Source of the DNA: HK1 sp965204915
Lineage (GTDB): Bacteria > Pseudomonadota > Gammaproteobacteria > HK1
DNA: 64,000 nt
Direction of reading: 5' to 3'
NCBI GenBank assembly: GCA_965204915.1
Contig: OZ242023.1
Span: forward strand, 3,100,001 to 3,164,000
Shown here one piece after another: positions 1-9,190 of this stretch (its first letter is position 1; every line of letters begins with the position of its first letter). The notes below the pieces were generated by a model. The model was not told the DNA's origin. It ran no database searches and saw only the letters and a program-made list of their open reading frames with translations. The translations under genes and the position numbers were made by a program.

Positions 1-33
1 GGGCACGGCGCCGTGCGCTACAACGGCGGCTGA
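1..33 (+). other. possible 3' end of a gene cut by the window edge
   Basis: Frame 1 is open from the first base and ends at a TGA at 31-33, giving GHGAVRYNGG as the last residues. A GC-rich hairpin follows at once. This fits the tail of a plus-strand gene starting outside the window, but ten codons are too few to prove coding. Confidence 0.2.
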
Positions 34-41
34 TCGGCCTG

Positions 42-58
42 CCGCCGCCCTGCGGCGG
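42..58 (+). terminator. GC hairpin after the left-edge frame
   Basis: CCGCCGC, a three-base loop, then GCGGCGG form a perfect 7-bp stem just after the stop at 33. No clear T-run follows, so rho-independent termination is only possible. Between here and 271 I see no other feature. Confidence 0.25.
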
Positions 59-271
59 GTTGGGCGCTCACGGGACAGGGACGCTGGGTAGAGGCTCGGC
101 GCAGGCGGGCGCAGCACGTGCTGGACGCCGATGCCGCGGGCACGGCGATTCCGCGCGAGGCCCGGCGCAGCCGCGTCGGGGGCGGAGGACATGCAGCCGC
201 TCGACGGGATCCCCCTGGCCCGCTGCGCAACACGGGTCGCCGGTATGGGACCTGCACCCGGAACCGAACGC

Positions 272-1837
272 TCAGGGCAGGGGACATATCACCCGGCCTC
301 CCTCCTGGACGGTGTACCCGATGCAGTTGTTCGCCGTGTTCCGTTCGCCGTGCGCGGGGTCGACGCAGATCTGCCCGGTCCCGCCGCGCGCCGGGAGCCG
401 GAAGGGGGCGTATAGACTGTCAAAGCATCCGGCCTCGATGACGGGTGGGTCGAGTGGATTGGGCGGGTCGAGTGGGTCGAGTGGGACGAGCGTGCCGCCG
501 TCCGTGTCCCAAGTCTTCCCTCCCGCGATGATCCGCAGCGTGGTCCATTGGCCGCGGCTCGGGACATCCCCGACGTTCCGCACGAGGGCGACCCAGGTCA
601 CCAAACCGGCGTCTCTGTCGACGTCGACCTCCGCGTACCCGATCTCAAGGTCCGGCCCGGTCTGCACCGTCACCGTCGCCGTCGCCGGCGGCGAGCAGTT
701 GTTCGTCGTGTCCGACTCCCCACAGACCGGATCCACACAGGCGCCGTAGTGATAGATGCCGCGGGTGAACGGAGCCGCGCGGCGTAGCTGTGGTGCGTTC
801 CTGGACCCGCCCGCCTCGATGCGGGCGATCGCGGCGGCGCCGATGGCCGCATCCGTCGTCGAGATCGTGCTGTCCGTGGACAGGTACCAGCGCAGGGTGG
901 TCGCGGCAGACGCCGCGCCGCCCGAGTTGAGCACCGTCGCGTCCAGAGGGAAATTCTCCCCGGGTCCGAGGGGCCGGCTGGGCGACGACACGGCCACACG
1001 GAGATCGGGGGCCGTCCCCGGGGACGGTGGGGTGCGCGTCAGCTCGGCCGACGCGACGGTCGAAAGGTTGGCGAGATGCCCGGTCTGCGTGGCGTGGAGC
1101 AGGCTCATCACCAGCAGCGGCCGATCCGCGGTCACCGTGAGCCGCCACTTGCCCACTCCGTCGCCCAGGCGGCCGGTGAGCCGGCCGGCCCCGCTCTCCA
1201 GCTCCCGAGCGCTGAGCGTCACCGCGGCCCTGGCGGGGAGGCGCAGGCCCACCGTCCCCCCCGGCGCCGCCCGGCCCGAGTCGTCGCGGCCCGCGATGGT
1301 CACCTCGGCCGCCGAGTCGGCGGTGTTCGCCAGGCGCAGCAGGCTCACCTTCTCGGTGTTGCTCCCGGGGTTGAAGAACTCGACGTCGGAGCGGTAGCGC
1401 CCCGCGGGGTTCTGCGTCGCGATCACCGGCGCCGTGAGCTCGGACATGAACCGATCGGCGGTGCGGTAGTACGTGCCGGCCCGGAAGGGCTGCCCCGCGC
1501 TGAGCACCAGCCGCCACCAGCCTGCCCCGTCGCCCAGGCCGTCGAAGCCGGGGAATCCCTCCTCCAAGGTGGCGGAGGTGAGCGTGACGACCCCGCGCGG
1601 GGCCACGGACAGCGGCTTCGGGCCAAAGCGCCGGCCGGTGTCGTCGTAGCCCGTGACCTGCACCCTCACCTCATGCGCTACGTCGCTGGACACCCGCACC
1701 AGCGTGCGGTCGAAGCCGCTCGAGGCGGGGGCGACGTACGGAAGCTGCACCCGGCACTGCCCTGCCGCGGCGACGTCGCTGCTCCACACCGGCCACAGCA
1801 CGGCCGCGCCCGCTGCGAGGAGGAGGATCCGCGTCAT
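272..1837 (-). CDS. secreted CARDB-type beta-domain protein
   Basis: 521 residues. The N terminus has a short basic start, a hydrophobic stretch and an AAA cleavage region near residue 25, a Sec signal peptide. Residues ~30-265 hold two related beta-rich segments with repeated 'RYRSDVEFFNPGSNTEKV'-type text. Residues ~275-390 resemble a CARDB adhesion-like domain: DLRVAV..., an LRWYLSTDSTI strand, and a CVDPVCGESDTTNNC ending. A second shorter unit near the C terminus ends with CVDPAHGERNTANNC, so the paired cysteines recur. A PLDPLDPPNPLDPP linker is coded by short DNA repeats near 445-484. Likely an exported or surface protein; no enzymatic motif is visible and the partner is unknown. It stands alone, with the stop-proximal side towards the left edge. 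Confidence 0.6.
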   Translation of the reverse strand: MTRILLLAAGAAVLWPVWSSDVAAAGQCRVQLPYVAPASSGFDRTLVRVSSDVAHEVRVQVTGYDDTGRRFGPKPLSVAPRGVVTLTSATLEEGFPGFDGLGDGAGWWRLVLSAGQPFRAGTYYRTADRFMSELTAPVIATQNPAGRYRSDVEFFNPGSNTEKVSLLRLANTADSAAEVTIAGRDDSGRAAPGGTVGLRLPARAAVTLSARELESGAGRLTGRLGDGVGKWRLTVTADRPLLVMSLLHATQTGHLANLSTVASAELTRTPPSPGTAPDLRVAVSSPSRPLGPGENFPLDATVLNSGGAASAATTLRWYLSTDSTISTTDAAIGAAAIARIEAGGSRNAPQLRRAAPFTRGIYHYGACVDPVCGESDTTNNCSPPATATVTVQTGPDLEIGYAEVDVDRDAGLVTWVALVRNVGDVPSRGQWTTLRIIAGGKTWDTDGGTLVPLDPLDPPNPLDPPVIEAGCFDSLYAPFRLPARGGTGQICVDPAHGERNTANNCIGYTVQEGGRVICPLP

Positions 1838-1902
1838 GTCACGCTCTCCCGTTGCCGTTCGTGGTATCCGTTGCCGAACGTATCACGTTCCGCTCTTCCG
1901 GC

Positions 1903-2790
1903 TCATCTTCGTACTGGAAAAGACCCTCCCCGGGGCGCGTTCGGGAAGAAGAGCCGCTGCCCGGCGATCTCGAACGAGGCGATCGCGCTCTGGCCTTCAG
2001 GACCGAGCATCCAGTCGATGAACGCCCGCCCGGCCCGCGCCTTCACGTGCGGGTGCTTCTTCGGGTTGACGAGGATGAGGCCGTATTGATTGAACAGCCT
2101 CGCGTCGCCCTCGACGTGGATCGTGAAATCCCCCTTGTTCCCGAACGCGATCCACGTCGCCCGGTCCGTGAGGGCGTAGGCGTTCATTCCCACCGCGGTG
2201 TTCAACGTCGCGCCCATCCCCGAACCGGTCTCCCGGTACCAGCCGCCGCTCGCGGAAGCGGGGTCGAGCCCGGCCTCTCTCCAGAGCGCCCGCTCCTTCC
2301 TGTGCGTACCCGAATCGTCGCCGCGCGACGCGAACGCGGCACGGGCACGGGCGATCCTCCCCAGGCTCGATACCGCGTCGCCCATGCCGGCGACGCCGGC
2401 CGGATCCGCGGCGGGACCGACGATCACGAAGTCGTTGTACATGAGATCGAAGCGCTCGACGCCGAACCCGTCCGCGACGAACGCCTCCTCGGCCGGCTTC
2501 GCGTGCACGAGCAGCACGTCCGCGTCGCCGTTGCGCGCGTTGCGGATCGCCTGCCCGGTGCCGACCGCGACCACCCTCACCTCGATGCCCGAGCCGGCGG
2601 TGAACACCGGCAACAGGTGGTCGAGCAGGCCCGAGTTCCGGGTCGAGGTCGTCGACTGCACGACGATGAACTCCGCCGCCGGGGCCGGGATCGCCGCTGC
2701 GCACAGGCCGAAGGCCGCCAGCAGTGCGGCGGGCCTCGCAACGTCGAGCACCGCCGCGCACGTCCCGGGCGCGCGAACCGTTCGAATCAC
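1903..2790 (-). CDS. tupA: tungstate ABC transporter substrate-binding protein
   Basis: 295 residues with a hydrophobic N-terminal signal ending in IPAPAAE. The mature start VVQSTTSTRNSGLLDHLLP, the VGTGQAIRNARNGDADVLLVHA block and the MYNDFVIVGP motif are the usual TupA signatures for periplasmic tungstate (or molybdate) binding. It is the last gene of a minus-strand operon tupB-tupC-tupA: its ATG overlaps the tupC stop by 4 bases, so translation is coupled. The usual order is A-B-C, so the binding protein being last is uncommon. Tungstate would supply tungsten enzymes or molybdenum-cofactor enzymes; none is coded in the window, so the consumer is unknown. Confidence 0.85.
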   Translation of the reverse strand: MIRTVRAPGTCAAVLDVARPAALLAAFGLCAAAIPAPAAEFIVVQSTTSTRNSGLLDHLLPVFTAGSGIEVRVVAVGTGQAIRNARNGDADVLLVHAKPAEEAFVADGFGVERFDLMYNDFVIVGPAADPAGVAGMGDAVSSLGRIARARAAFASRGDDSGTHRKERALWREAGLDPASASGGWYRETGSGMGATLNTAVGMNAYALTDRATWIAFGNKGDFTIHVEGDARLFNQYGLILVNPKKHPHVKARAGRAFIDWMLGPEGQSAIASFEIAGQRLFFPNAPRGGSFPVRR

Positions 2791-3563
2791 ACCATGATCC
2801 TCCCTTCCAGATAGGCGCAGGCGGGCTCGCTGCGGGGACCCGTGAAGAAATCACCGGCCGGGGTGCGCTCGGTGATGCGCCCGTGGTGCACGAATGCGAC
2901 CTCGCCGGCCAGGCGCTTCGCCTGGGCGACGTCGTGGGTCACGAGGGCGATGGTCACGCCATCCGCGCGCGCCGCCTCGATGAGGATCTCGATCGCCAGC
3001 GTCGCCGCCGGATCGAGGCTCGAAGTCGGCTCGTCCAGGAACAGCGCCTGCGGCTTCGTCGAAAGCGCGCGCGCAAGGGCGAGACGCTGTTGCTCTCCGC
3101 CCGAGAGCAGACGGGCCGGCCGCTCGGCGAGCGGATGGAGCGAGGCGGCCTCCAGCACCTGCCCGGCGCGCGCGCGCCGGGCCGCGCCACCCATGCCGGC
3201 GGCGGCGAGGGCGTACTCGACGTTCGCGCGCGCCGATCGCCGCAGCAGCACCGGCTTCTGGAACACGAAGCCGATGCATGGAGCGCGCGCCCGGTCCGGG
3301 CGGCGCCCGGCCCACTCGACGCCCCCCCGGTCCGGCGCCACGAGATTGGCCAGGACCCGCAGCAGCAGGCTCTTGCCCGCCCCGTTCGGACCGAGGATGG
3401 CGGTGACGCCGCCGCCCGAGAGGGTGAGGTCGATACCGTCGATGAGGCGTCTGCCGGCTCGCGTGACCGCGACCCCGCGGGCCGTGATCGGCAGCACCGC
3501 GGACGCGGACGCCGTGGCGCACGTCCCTCGCCGCCTCCATCCAGGTCTTGCCGCATCAGGCAT
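2787..3563 (-). CDS. tupC: tungstate ABC transporter ATP-binding protein
   Basis: 258 residues. Walker A is LGPNGAGKSLLLR, the signature is LLSGGEQQRLALARAL, Walker B is ALFLDEPTSSLDP, and the switch histidine lies in ALVTHD. This is the energising subunit of a TupABC importer. About 28 residues precede the first recognisable strand (ITARGVAVTRAG), more than usual, so the true start may be internal; the listed ATG overlaps tupB by 8 bases and keeps the operon coupled. The family cannot be told from molybdate or other small-anion ATPases by this subunit alone; the assignment rests on TupA and TupB next to it. Confidence 0.85.
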   Translation of the reverse strand: MPDAARPGWRRRGTCATASASAVLPITARGVAVTRAGRRLIDGIDLTLSGGGVTAILGPNGAGKSLLLRVLANLVAPDRGGVEWAGRRPDRARAPCIGFVFQKPVLLRRSARANVEYALAAAGMGGAARRARAGQVLEAASLHPLAERPARLLSGGEQQRLALARALSTKPQALFLDEPTSSLDPAATLAIEILIEAARADGVTIALVTHDVAQAKRLAGEVAFVHHGRITERTPAGDFFTGPRSEPACAYLEGRIMV

Positions 3564-4263
3564 GGGCGGAGCGGAACGCGGTCGCGCGCAGCCCCATCGC
3601 CAGCGCGTTCACCGCCACCGTGATCGCGACGAGGATGATGCCGAGCCCGAGGGCCAGCGAGAGGTTCCCCTTCGACGTCTCGAGCGCGATGGTCGTGGTC
3701 ATCACCCGGGTGGCGTGGTTGATGTTGCCGCCGACGATGATGACCGCGCCGACCTCCGCCACCGCCCGCCCGTAGCCGGCGAGCAAGGCGGTCAGCAGGC
3801 TGAAGCGCGCATCCCACAGCAACGTTGCCGTCATGCGTCCCGGGCCGATGCCGAGCACGCGAAGCTGCTCGTCGTACTCCTCCTTCAGGTCCTCGATGAT
3901 CTGGCGCGACACCGCCGCGATGATCGGAGCAACCAGCACCGCCTGGGCGATCACCATCGCGGTCGGGGTGTAGAGCAGGCCGAGCGGGCCGAGGGGGCCG
4001 GCGCGAGAGAGCAGCAGGTAGACGAAGAGCCCGACCACGACGGGGGGCAGCCCCATCAGCGCGTTCAGGACCACGATGACCGCGCCGCGCCCGCGAAAGC
4101 GGCGCACGGCGACCGCGGCCCCGAGAGGCAGGCCGGCGAGTGCGGCGATCAGCACCGCGCCGAGGCTGACCTGCAGGGAGAGCGCCACGATCTCGACGAG
4201 GTCGGGATCGAGCGCGACGAGCAGCCGGAACGCATCGCCGAACGCGGCGCCGAGGTCTTGCAC
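3556..4263 (-). CDS. tupB: tungstate ABC transporter permease
   Basis: 235 residues, first gene of the operon. Five or six hydrophobic helices are visible, with the inner-membrane permease EAA-type loop near GYGRAVAEVGAVIIVGGNI and the family block NALMGLPPVVVGLFVYLLLSRAGPLG cut by charged turns. This matches TupB-type permeases. It forms the membrane channel that pairs with the ATPase coded just downstream. A promoter-like pair lies about 30 bases upstream. The 287 bases between this start and the subtilase stop hold that promoter and an AT-richer stretch, with no gene that I can support. Confidence 0.85.
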   Translation of the reverse strand: MQDLGAAFGDAFRLLVALDPDLVEIVALSLQVSLGAVLIAALAGLPLGAAVAVRRFRGRGAVIVVLNALMGLPPVVVGLFVYLLLSRAGPLGPLGLLYTPTAMVIAQAVLVAPIIAAVSRQIIEDLKEEYDEQLRVLGIGPGRMTATLLWDARFSLLTALLAGYGRAVAEVGAVIIVGGNINHATRVMTTTIALETSKGNLSLALGLGIILVAITVAVNALAMGLRATAFRSAHA

Positions 4264-4294
4264 GGATCACGAGCCCGGATCTGGCGGTTCGGGC

Positions 4295-4322
4295 AATATA
4301 GCGAATCGCCGGTGAATTACAA
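4295..4322 (-). promoter_or_regulatory. candidate sigma70-type promoter of tupBCA
   Basis: On the minus strand TTGTAA (4317-4322) and TATATT (4295-4300) are separated by 16 bases, about 30 bases before the tupB start, in a stretch much richer in A+T than its surroundings. The hexamers are close to consensus. I see no clear ModE-type operator. Confidence 0.4.
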
Positions 4323-4550
4323 TGTTTTTCCGAAGATCCCTCCAGTTTCGTAATTTATGACATGAATTCACATATTGACGTCATTCGGATGGTCGCCCCC
4401 TGCCAATCCCTCCGGATCGCTGAACCGGCCTCCACCCAACCCGGCATAGCCGGAACCAAGCGCCGCTCCCGGGAATCCGGCATCAGGGAGCCGGAAGCCG
4501 GGCGGCGGAGAAATCAACACCGTTTTGTCGAAGACTTCACGGGTAAGGGA

Positions 4551-6536
4551 CTATCGCACCGGTTCCGCCAGCCCGAACGCCGTCGCCACCTTGCGCAGCC
4601 GCTCGCACTGCCAGTCGTGGAGCCGGGTGTTGCGGCCGTCCGTGCGTTCGTGCATCAGGTTGCCGGGATCGGTCTCGTGCCGGCCGAGATCCGCGAGGAC
4701 GTGGAACAGCTCGTGCGCGAGCACCACCCCGGCGGCCTCCTTCGCCGCCCGCGTGATCCACACCGTGTCGCGCATCGCGCGCATCCGCCGGGTGTTGCCC
4801 TGGCCGAACGCCTCGGCCTCGAAGGCCGGCTGGCGCAACGTCTCCTCGACGAAGAACACCGCGGGGCGGGCCGGCTCGAGCCGCTTCACGAGCCGGCGGC
4901 TCCAGATGTCGTCGAGATACCGGAACCGGCGGGGCGCCTCGACCATGCGCACCCGGGTCCGAACGACCGAGACCTCGCACTGGCCCAGGATCTCCGCGGC
5001 GCGACCGACCGCACGATGGATCTCCGGGATGCGCCAGCCCGCTCCGCCCAGGATGACGACGTCGAGGGCGATGGTGTGGGTATGGGAAGACTCCGTTCCT
5101 TCCGGATGGAGATGTTCGGGCGTCCAGGCGCCGAGCGGAATCTCGGCCACGTCGCCGGGTTGCGCATCGCAGGCGCCGCGGTCGACCCCGGTGGGGTCGC
5201 GCAACGTCCCCGCGCCCACGTAGGCGAGCATGGGGCTCACCGGCTTTTCGGCGCGGGCCAGGATGGCGGATTTCAGATCGAGCGCGGTCCATTCGGGATG
5301 GGCGGCGAGCAGGCAGGCCGCGAGGGCGGAGACCCGCGCCGCCGCGTAGCTCGATCCGGACACCTTGCGCACCCGGCCGTTGAAGCCGGTGACCAGGACC
5401 TCCTCCGCCGGCACCGCGAGATCGACACTCTCGCGCCCCCGGTTCGAGCCGCGCGCGGGCAACCCGGAGTGGTCCGCGGAGGTGACCGTGAGCAGGTTGG
5501 CGAGGGGGAGGGACGCGGGGTAGACCGGCGCCTCGTCGATGTCGGCGTCGTCGTTGCCGGCGGAGACGACGAACAGCATCTCCGGATGCGCCCGCGCCGC
5601 GGTCTCGAAATCGGTCCAGTCCGAGAGGCGGCGGCTGCCCATCGAGACGTTCACGATGCGTGCCCCGGCCGCCGCCGCATGTTCCACCAGGTCCGGCATC
5701 CTCTCCATTGCATGGCGCGGATAGCGGTAGGGCACGAGCGCCGCCACCGGCGCTTCCTCCAGGAGCAGCGACGCGGTGCGGGTCCCGTGGCGCCGGGGAT
5801 GGAACGCGCTGCGGGCGGGGTTGGCGTCGAACGGGCGCGTATCGAGATCCCAGAAGTCGAAGCCGGCCAGCGCGCCGTCCGCATCGCGGGCGAGCCGGGC
5901 CGCGATCTCCGGCAGCAGGTAGTTCACCCCTGAATCGACGAGCGCGACCCGGACGCCGGCGCGCTCGACTTCGCCGATCGCCGGGACGGGCACCGGGGGA
6001 TTCAACGGCTCGACCCGGACAGCCCGCTCCAGGCTGCTTTCGAGGTACTCGATCGAGCGCGCCATCCCGTCTTCGTAGTAGGTCAGCCTTCGGCCCGCCA
6101 TCACGTTGCACGCGGCGTCCGCCACCGCCAGAAGCGCCGGGCGGCGCCCGGACCGGGCCGGTTCGGCGTAGCTCGCCACGACCCGGCGCAGGATGCCGTT
6201 CGACTCGATGCGGTCGAGCCGGATGCGCGCGCCGTCGGGGAGCATCAGCGAATGGCGGGTGCCCATGACGCGGTCCCGGATGCGTAGCGGCTCCCGCGAA
6301 AGCTCCACTGCCCCACCCAGCGGGAGCGTGAGCGCGGCAGGCTCCGGATCGTGGGCGCGGCATACCGCGGAGACGGCTGCCCGAACCCGCTCCGGGAGCG
6401 TCATCGGTGCGGGACCCGAAGCGGCGCCGGACGACACCGGCCCATCCTCCGACCTCGCCGCGGCCGGGAAGACGGCCGCGAGCTGGACGGCCAGGATCAG
6501 GGCGCAGGCCACGGCGGTGCGTGCGTCAGGTCGCAT
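4551..6536 (-). CDS. exported subtilase with C-terminal HExxH metalloprotease-like domain
   Basis: 661 residues with a signal peptide to about residue 28. Residues ~190-430 are a peptidase S8 (subtilisin) domain: Asp201 in RVALVDSGVN, His250 in RRHGTRTAS, the oxyanion Asn328 in VSAGNDD, and Ser396 in VSGSSYAAA. Residues ~485-650 form a separate domain that carries HELFHVLADLGRH (608-620) followed by DPGNLMHE, which looks like a zinc HExxH site with a later His and a Met-turn-like NLM. Both sets of catalytic residues seem intact, so the protein may be a two-headed protease; alternatively the second domain may bind metal without activity. Residues 45-185 are probably a propeptide. It is single and co-directional with tupB downstream. 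Confidence 0.75.
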   Translation of the reverse strand: MRPDARTAVACALILAVQLAAVFPAAARSEDGPVSSGAASGPAPMTLPERVRAAVSAVCRAHDPEPAALTLPLGGAVELSREPLRIRDRVMGTRHSLMLPDGARIRLDRIESNGILRRVVASYAEPARSGRRPALLAVADAACNVMAGRRLTYYEDGMARSIEYLESSLERAVRVEPLNPPVPVPAIGEVERAGVRVALVDSGVNYLLPEIAARLARDADGALAGFDFWDLDTRPFDANPARSAFHPRRHGTRTASLLLEEAPVAALVPYRYPRHAMERMPDLVEHAAAAGARIVNVSMGSRRLSDWTDFETAARAHPEMLFVVSAGNDDADIDEAPVYPASLPLANLLTVTSADHSGLPARGSNRGRESVDLAVPAEEVLVTGFNGRVRKVSGSSYAAARVSALAACLLAAHPEWTALDLKSAILARAEKPVSPMLAYVGAGTLRDPTGVDRGACDAQPGDVAEIPLGAWTPEHLHPEGTESSHTHTIALDVVILGGAGWRIPEIHRAVGRAAEILGQCEVSVVRTRVRMVEAPRRFRYLDDIWSRRLVKRLEPARPAVFFVEETLRQPAFEAEAFGQGNTRRMRAMRDTVWITRAAKEAAGVVLAHELFHVLADLGRHETDPGNLMHERTDGRNTRLHDWQCERLRKVATAFGLAEPVR

Positions 6537-6562
6537 GAGCGGGCCACCCCGTATTCACAGAA

Positions 6563-6715
6563 CTCGAGTTTCGGGATTCGCGGACCGAAATGGATTCCCG
6601 CTTGCGCGGGAATGACGTCATTTCAGCGAGACGCGTTGCTTTCAGGCCGGCCGTCATTCCCGCGCAAGCAGGAATCCATCGCCTGATTCAGGCATTTCGA
6701 ATCCCGAAATTCGAG
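6563..6715. mobile_element. MITE-like palindromic element, copy 1
   Basis: 153 bp without a gene. The ends are inverted repeats (CTCGAGTTTCGGGATTCG left; the right end read inversely gives CTCGAATTTCGGGATTCG). Inside are two GGATTCCCGC...GCGGGAATGACGTC palindromes in opposite orientation. The flanks CACAGAA (6556-6562) and CACGGAA (6716-6722) match 6 of 7, like a decayed target duplication. It fills most of the gap between the subtilase and the ligase-like gene; 6723-7002 holds nothing else that I recognise. Confidence 0.75.
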
Positions 6716-7002
6716 CACGGAAATCCGGATGGTACCCCCCGGCGCCGGTGAATGGCGGACGGTCTCTCCGGAGCATGGGAGGAGCCGCACCGACACCCGC
6801 CGACCCCGGCGCTTGCGGGAGCCCGCCCCTCGACCGGGACAACGGCCCGATGGCCACGGGATCGTGTCTCTTGCGCTGACGTCCGCCGGCCGTGAGTTGG
6901 AAAGACATACTGGCTAGAATCCACACGTGGGGCGGCCCGCTTTCACCGTCTCCGACACGCATCCGACGCTCCTTCGACACCAGTCACCCAACACCAGTCA
7001 CC

Positions 7003-7785
7003 ATGTCCCGCGCCGAGAAACCGCCGCGCCTTCCGCCGCAGTTCGAGGTCGAAGCCCTGGAACGCACCGGCAGCGTCATGGAAGCCGCGCTGGGGAGGGC
7101 CGCGGACGGCGCCGGCGAAGGCACCCTGATCTGGGCCCGCGAGCAAACGAACGCACGCACCCGGCGGGGCAACGTGTGGATCGGATATGCCGGCAACCTG
7201 CACTGCGCGCTGATCATCGAGCCCGACTATCCGAACGAAGAGTCCTGGCAGCTCGTCTACGTCAACGCCCTGGCGGCAGGCAGCGCGATCGCGGAGATGG
7301 TCTCGCCGATGACCGGCCTGCGCTTCGCATGGCCCAACCGTCTGCTCATCAACGACCTGCTCGCGGCGCGGCTGGACGTCGCGGCCACCGATCCGGCCCG
7401 CGACCCCTATCCCGCGCTGGTGCTGGGAGCGAGCGTCAACGTCGCGGCACACCCGCCGCAGCCCGAGCCGGAGGAGTACAACTCGATCCACGCGAGCAAT
7501 GCGGCCGACGTCACCGTCGTCGACGTCCTGGAGGCATACGCGAGCCATTTCCTCGCCTGGTCCAGCCGCTGGGCCGAGGAGGGGTTCGGGCCGCTGCGCC
7601 GCGCGTGGCGCATCCGGGCCGACGGGCTGGATACGCAATCGGAGATCCGGCTGATCGGCGGATCGATCCGCGGGCAGGTGGACGACGTCGACGAACGGGG
7701 CGCACTGGTCCTCGACACCGGCGGGGGACCGCGGCGCATCACGATCGGGGAGTACTTCGGCCTGGACGCGACACCCGCGGGCTGA
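7003..7785 (+). CDS. biotin/lipoate-protein-ligase-family protein
   Basis: 260 residues. The middle contains the ligase-fold strand pattern with REQTNARTRRGNVWIGYAGN, comparable to the biotin ligase 'Q..GRGRRGR.W' substrate loop, then ALIIEPD, AAGSAIAEMV and a LAWSSRWAEEGFGPLRRAW helix near residue 190. The C terminus (IRGQVDDVDERGALVLDTGG) looks like the small SH3-like C-terminal domain of BirA-type enzymes. It is probably a cofactor-protein ligase of the BPL/LplA fold (the DUF4444-containing group); the substrate is not clear. The start was placed at the ATG at 7003, because the reading upstream is not family-like and lies against the element at 6563-6715. No operon partner overlaps. Confidence 0.6.
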   Translation: MSRAEKPPRLPPQFEVEALERTGSVMEAALGRAADGAGEGTLIWAREQTNARTRRGNVWIGYAGNLHCALIIEPDYPNEESWQLVYVNALAAGSAIAEMVSPMTGLRFAWPNRLLINDLLAARLDVAATDPARDPYPALVLGASVNVAAHPPQPEPEEYNSIHASNAADVTVVDVLEAYASHFLAWSSRWAEEGFGPLRRAWRIRADGLDTQSEIRLIGGSIRGQVDDVDERGALVLDTGGGPRRITIGEYFGLDATPAG

Positions 7786-7894
7786 CCCTTCGTGTCCTCG
7801 ATGAGGCCGAAATGAACCGTCGGCGACGAGACCCACCACATCGAACGGCGCACGAGGAAGAGGACGTCCGGACGGCCGGGCGCAACGCTCCCGG

Positions 7895-9082
7895 ATGAAC
7901 GCGATGCCCCGCGTCGGGGTCGTCGGCGGATCGATCGGAGGGCTCACCGCCGCGCTCGTGCTGCGCGACCTGGGCTGCGAGGTCGACGTGTTCGAACGCT
8001 CCGGGGCTGCGCTGGAAGCGCGCGGAGCCGGCATCGGGCTGCATCCGGCAACCACCCGCTACTTCGACGAGTCGAGCGAGCTCGACGTCGGCAGGGTCGA
8101 GATCGAGCTGCCGTGGTTGCAGTTCCTCTCCGGGAGCGGGGAGCGGATCCACCGCGAGCGGATGAACTACCGGTTCTCGTCCTGGAACACCATCTACCGC
8201 GGGCTCGTGCGCTGCTTCGACGAGCGCCGCTACCACCTCGGCTCCGAGGTCGTCGACTTCAGCCAGGACGCCCGCGGGGTGGACGTCCGTCTGAAGGGCG
8301 GCTCGACCCATGCGCTCGACCTGCTGGTGTGCGCGGACGGAATCTCGTCGGGCGCCCGCGCGAAGCTGCTGCCCCACGCCGAGGCGCGTTACGCGGGCTA
8401 TGTCGCGTGGCGGGCCACGGTCCCCGAATCCGGGCTCACCCCGGCGAGCTTCGACGCGCTATGCGACTCCATCACCTACAACCTGCTGCCTTCCGGACAC
8501 GTCCTCGTCTATCCCATCCCCGGCCTCGACGGCGTCCTCGAACCCGGCCGGCGGCTCGCGAACCTCGTCTGGTACCACAACTACGAGGAGGGCGATGCGC
8601 TCGACGATCTGATGACCGATCGCTCCGGGCGGCGCCAGGCCCTGTCCCTTCCGCCGGGAACGGTGCGCGCCGGGCACATGGCCTGGGCGCGGGAGTTCGC
8701 CGCCGCCCACATGGCGCCCCCCGTCGCGGAGATCGTGCACAAGTGCCGGGAGCCGTTCGTACAGGTGATCTACGACATCGACGTGGCGAGGATGGCGTTC
8801 GGGCGGGTCGCCCTCATCGGTGATGCCGCCTTCGCGGTCCGTCCCCACGCCGCGGCCGGAACCGCGAAGGCGTGTGCCGATGCCTGGGCCCTGCGCGATG
8901 CGCTACGCGACGCGAACGGCGATCCGGTGGCCGCGCTCGCGCGCTGGGAGCCGGGTCAGCTCACGCTCGGCCGGCAGCTTCTCGAACGCACCCGCGACAT
9001 GGGCGATCGTTCGCAGTTCCACCGGAGCTGGGTCCCCGGCGATCCGTCGTTGCGTCTCGGGCTCTACGGGCCGGGGCGGTGA
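7895..9082 (+). CDS. FAD-dependent monooxygenase (aromatic or pyridine hydroxylase type)
   Basis: 395 residues. The N terminus VGVVGGSIGGLTAALVLRDLG is the FAD-binding GxGxxG fold, with the ribose-binding acid in VFERSG. A second FAD motif lies at ALIGDAAFAVRPHAAAGTAKA, where the GD pair contacts FAD. This layout is that of class A flavoprotein hydroxylases; the HAAAGTAKACADAWAL text is most like 2,6-dihydroxypyridine 3-monooxygenase and 6-hydroxynicotinate hydroxylases. It would hydroxylate an aromatic ring using NAD(P)H and O2. The start may be the ATG at 7895 or the one at 7904. Nothing nearby codes for the rest of a ring-cleavage route, so the substrate is open. Confidence 0.75.
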   Translation: MNAMPRVGVVGGSIGGLTAALVLRDLGCEVDVFERSGAALEARGAGIGLHPATTRYFDESSELDVGRVEIELPWLQFLSGSGERIHRERMNYRFSSWNTIYRGLVRCFDERRYHLGSEVVDFSQDARGVDVRLKGGSTHALDLLVCADGISSGARAKLLPHAEARYAGYVAWRATVPESGLTPASFDALCDSITYNLLPSGHVLVYPIPGLDGVLEPGRRLANLVWYHNYEEGDALDDLMTDRSGRRQALSLPPGTVRAGHMAWAREFAAAHMAPPVAEIVHKCREPFVQVIYDIDVARMAFGRVALIGDAAFAVRPHAAAGTAKACADAWALRDALRDANGDPVAALARWEPGQLTLGRQLLERTRDMGDRSQFHRSWVPGDPSLRLGLYGPGR

Positions 9083-9190
9083 GCGGGAGGGAGCGGCCGG
9101 CCGAGGCCGCCCATGGAGCCCGGGCCACCCGCTGCTCCGTCCCGGAATGGCGGAGCGAACGGGCGAACTCGACGGCCGGATCGGCGGCGC

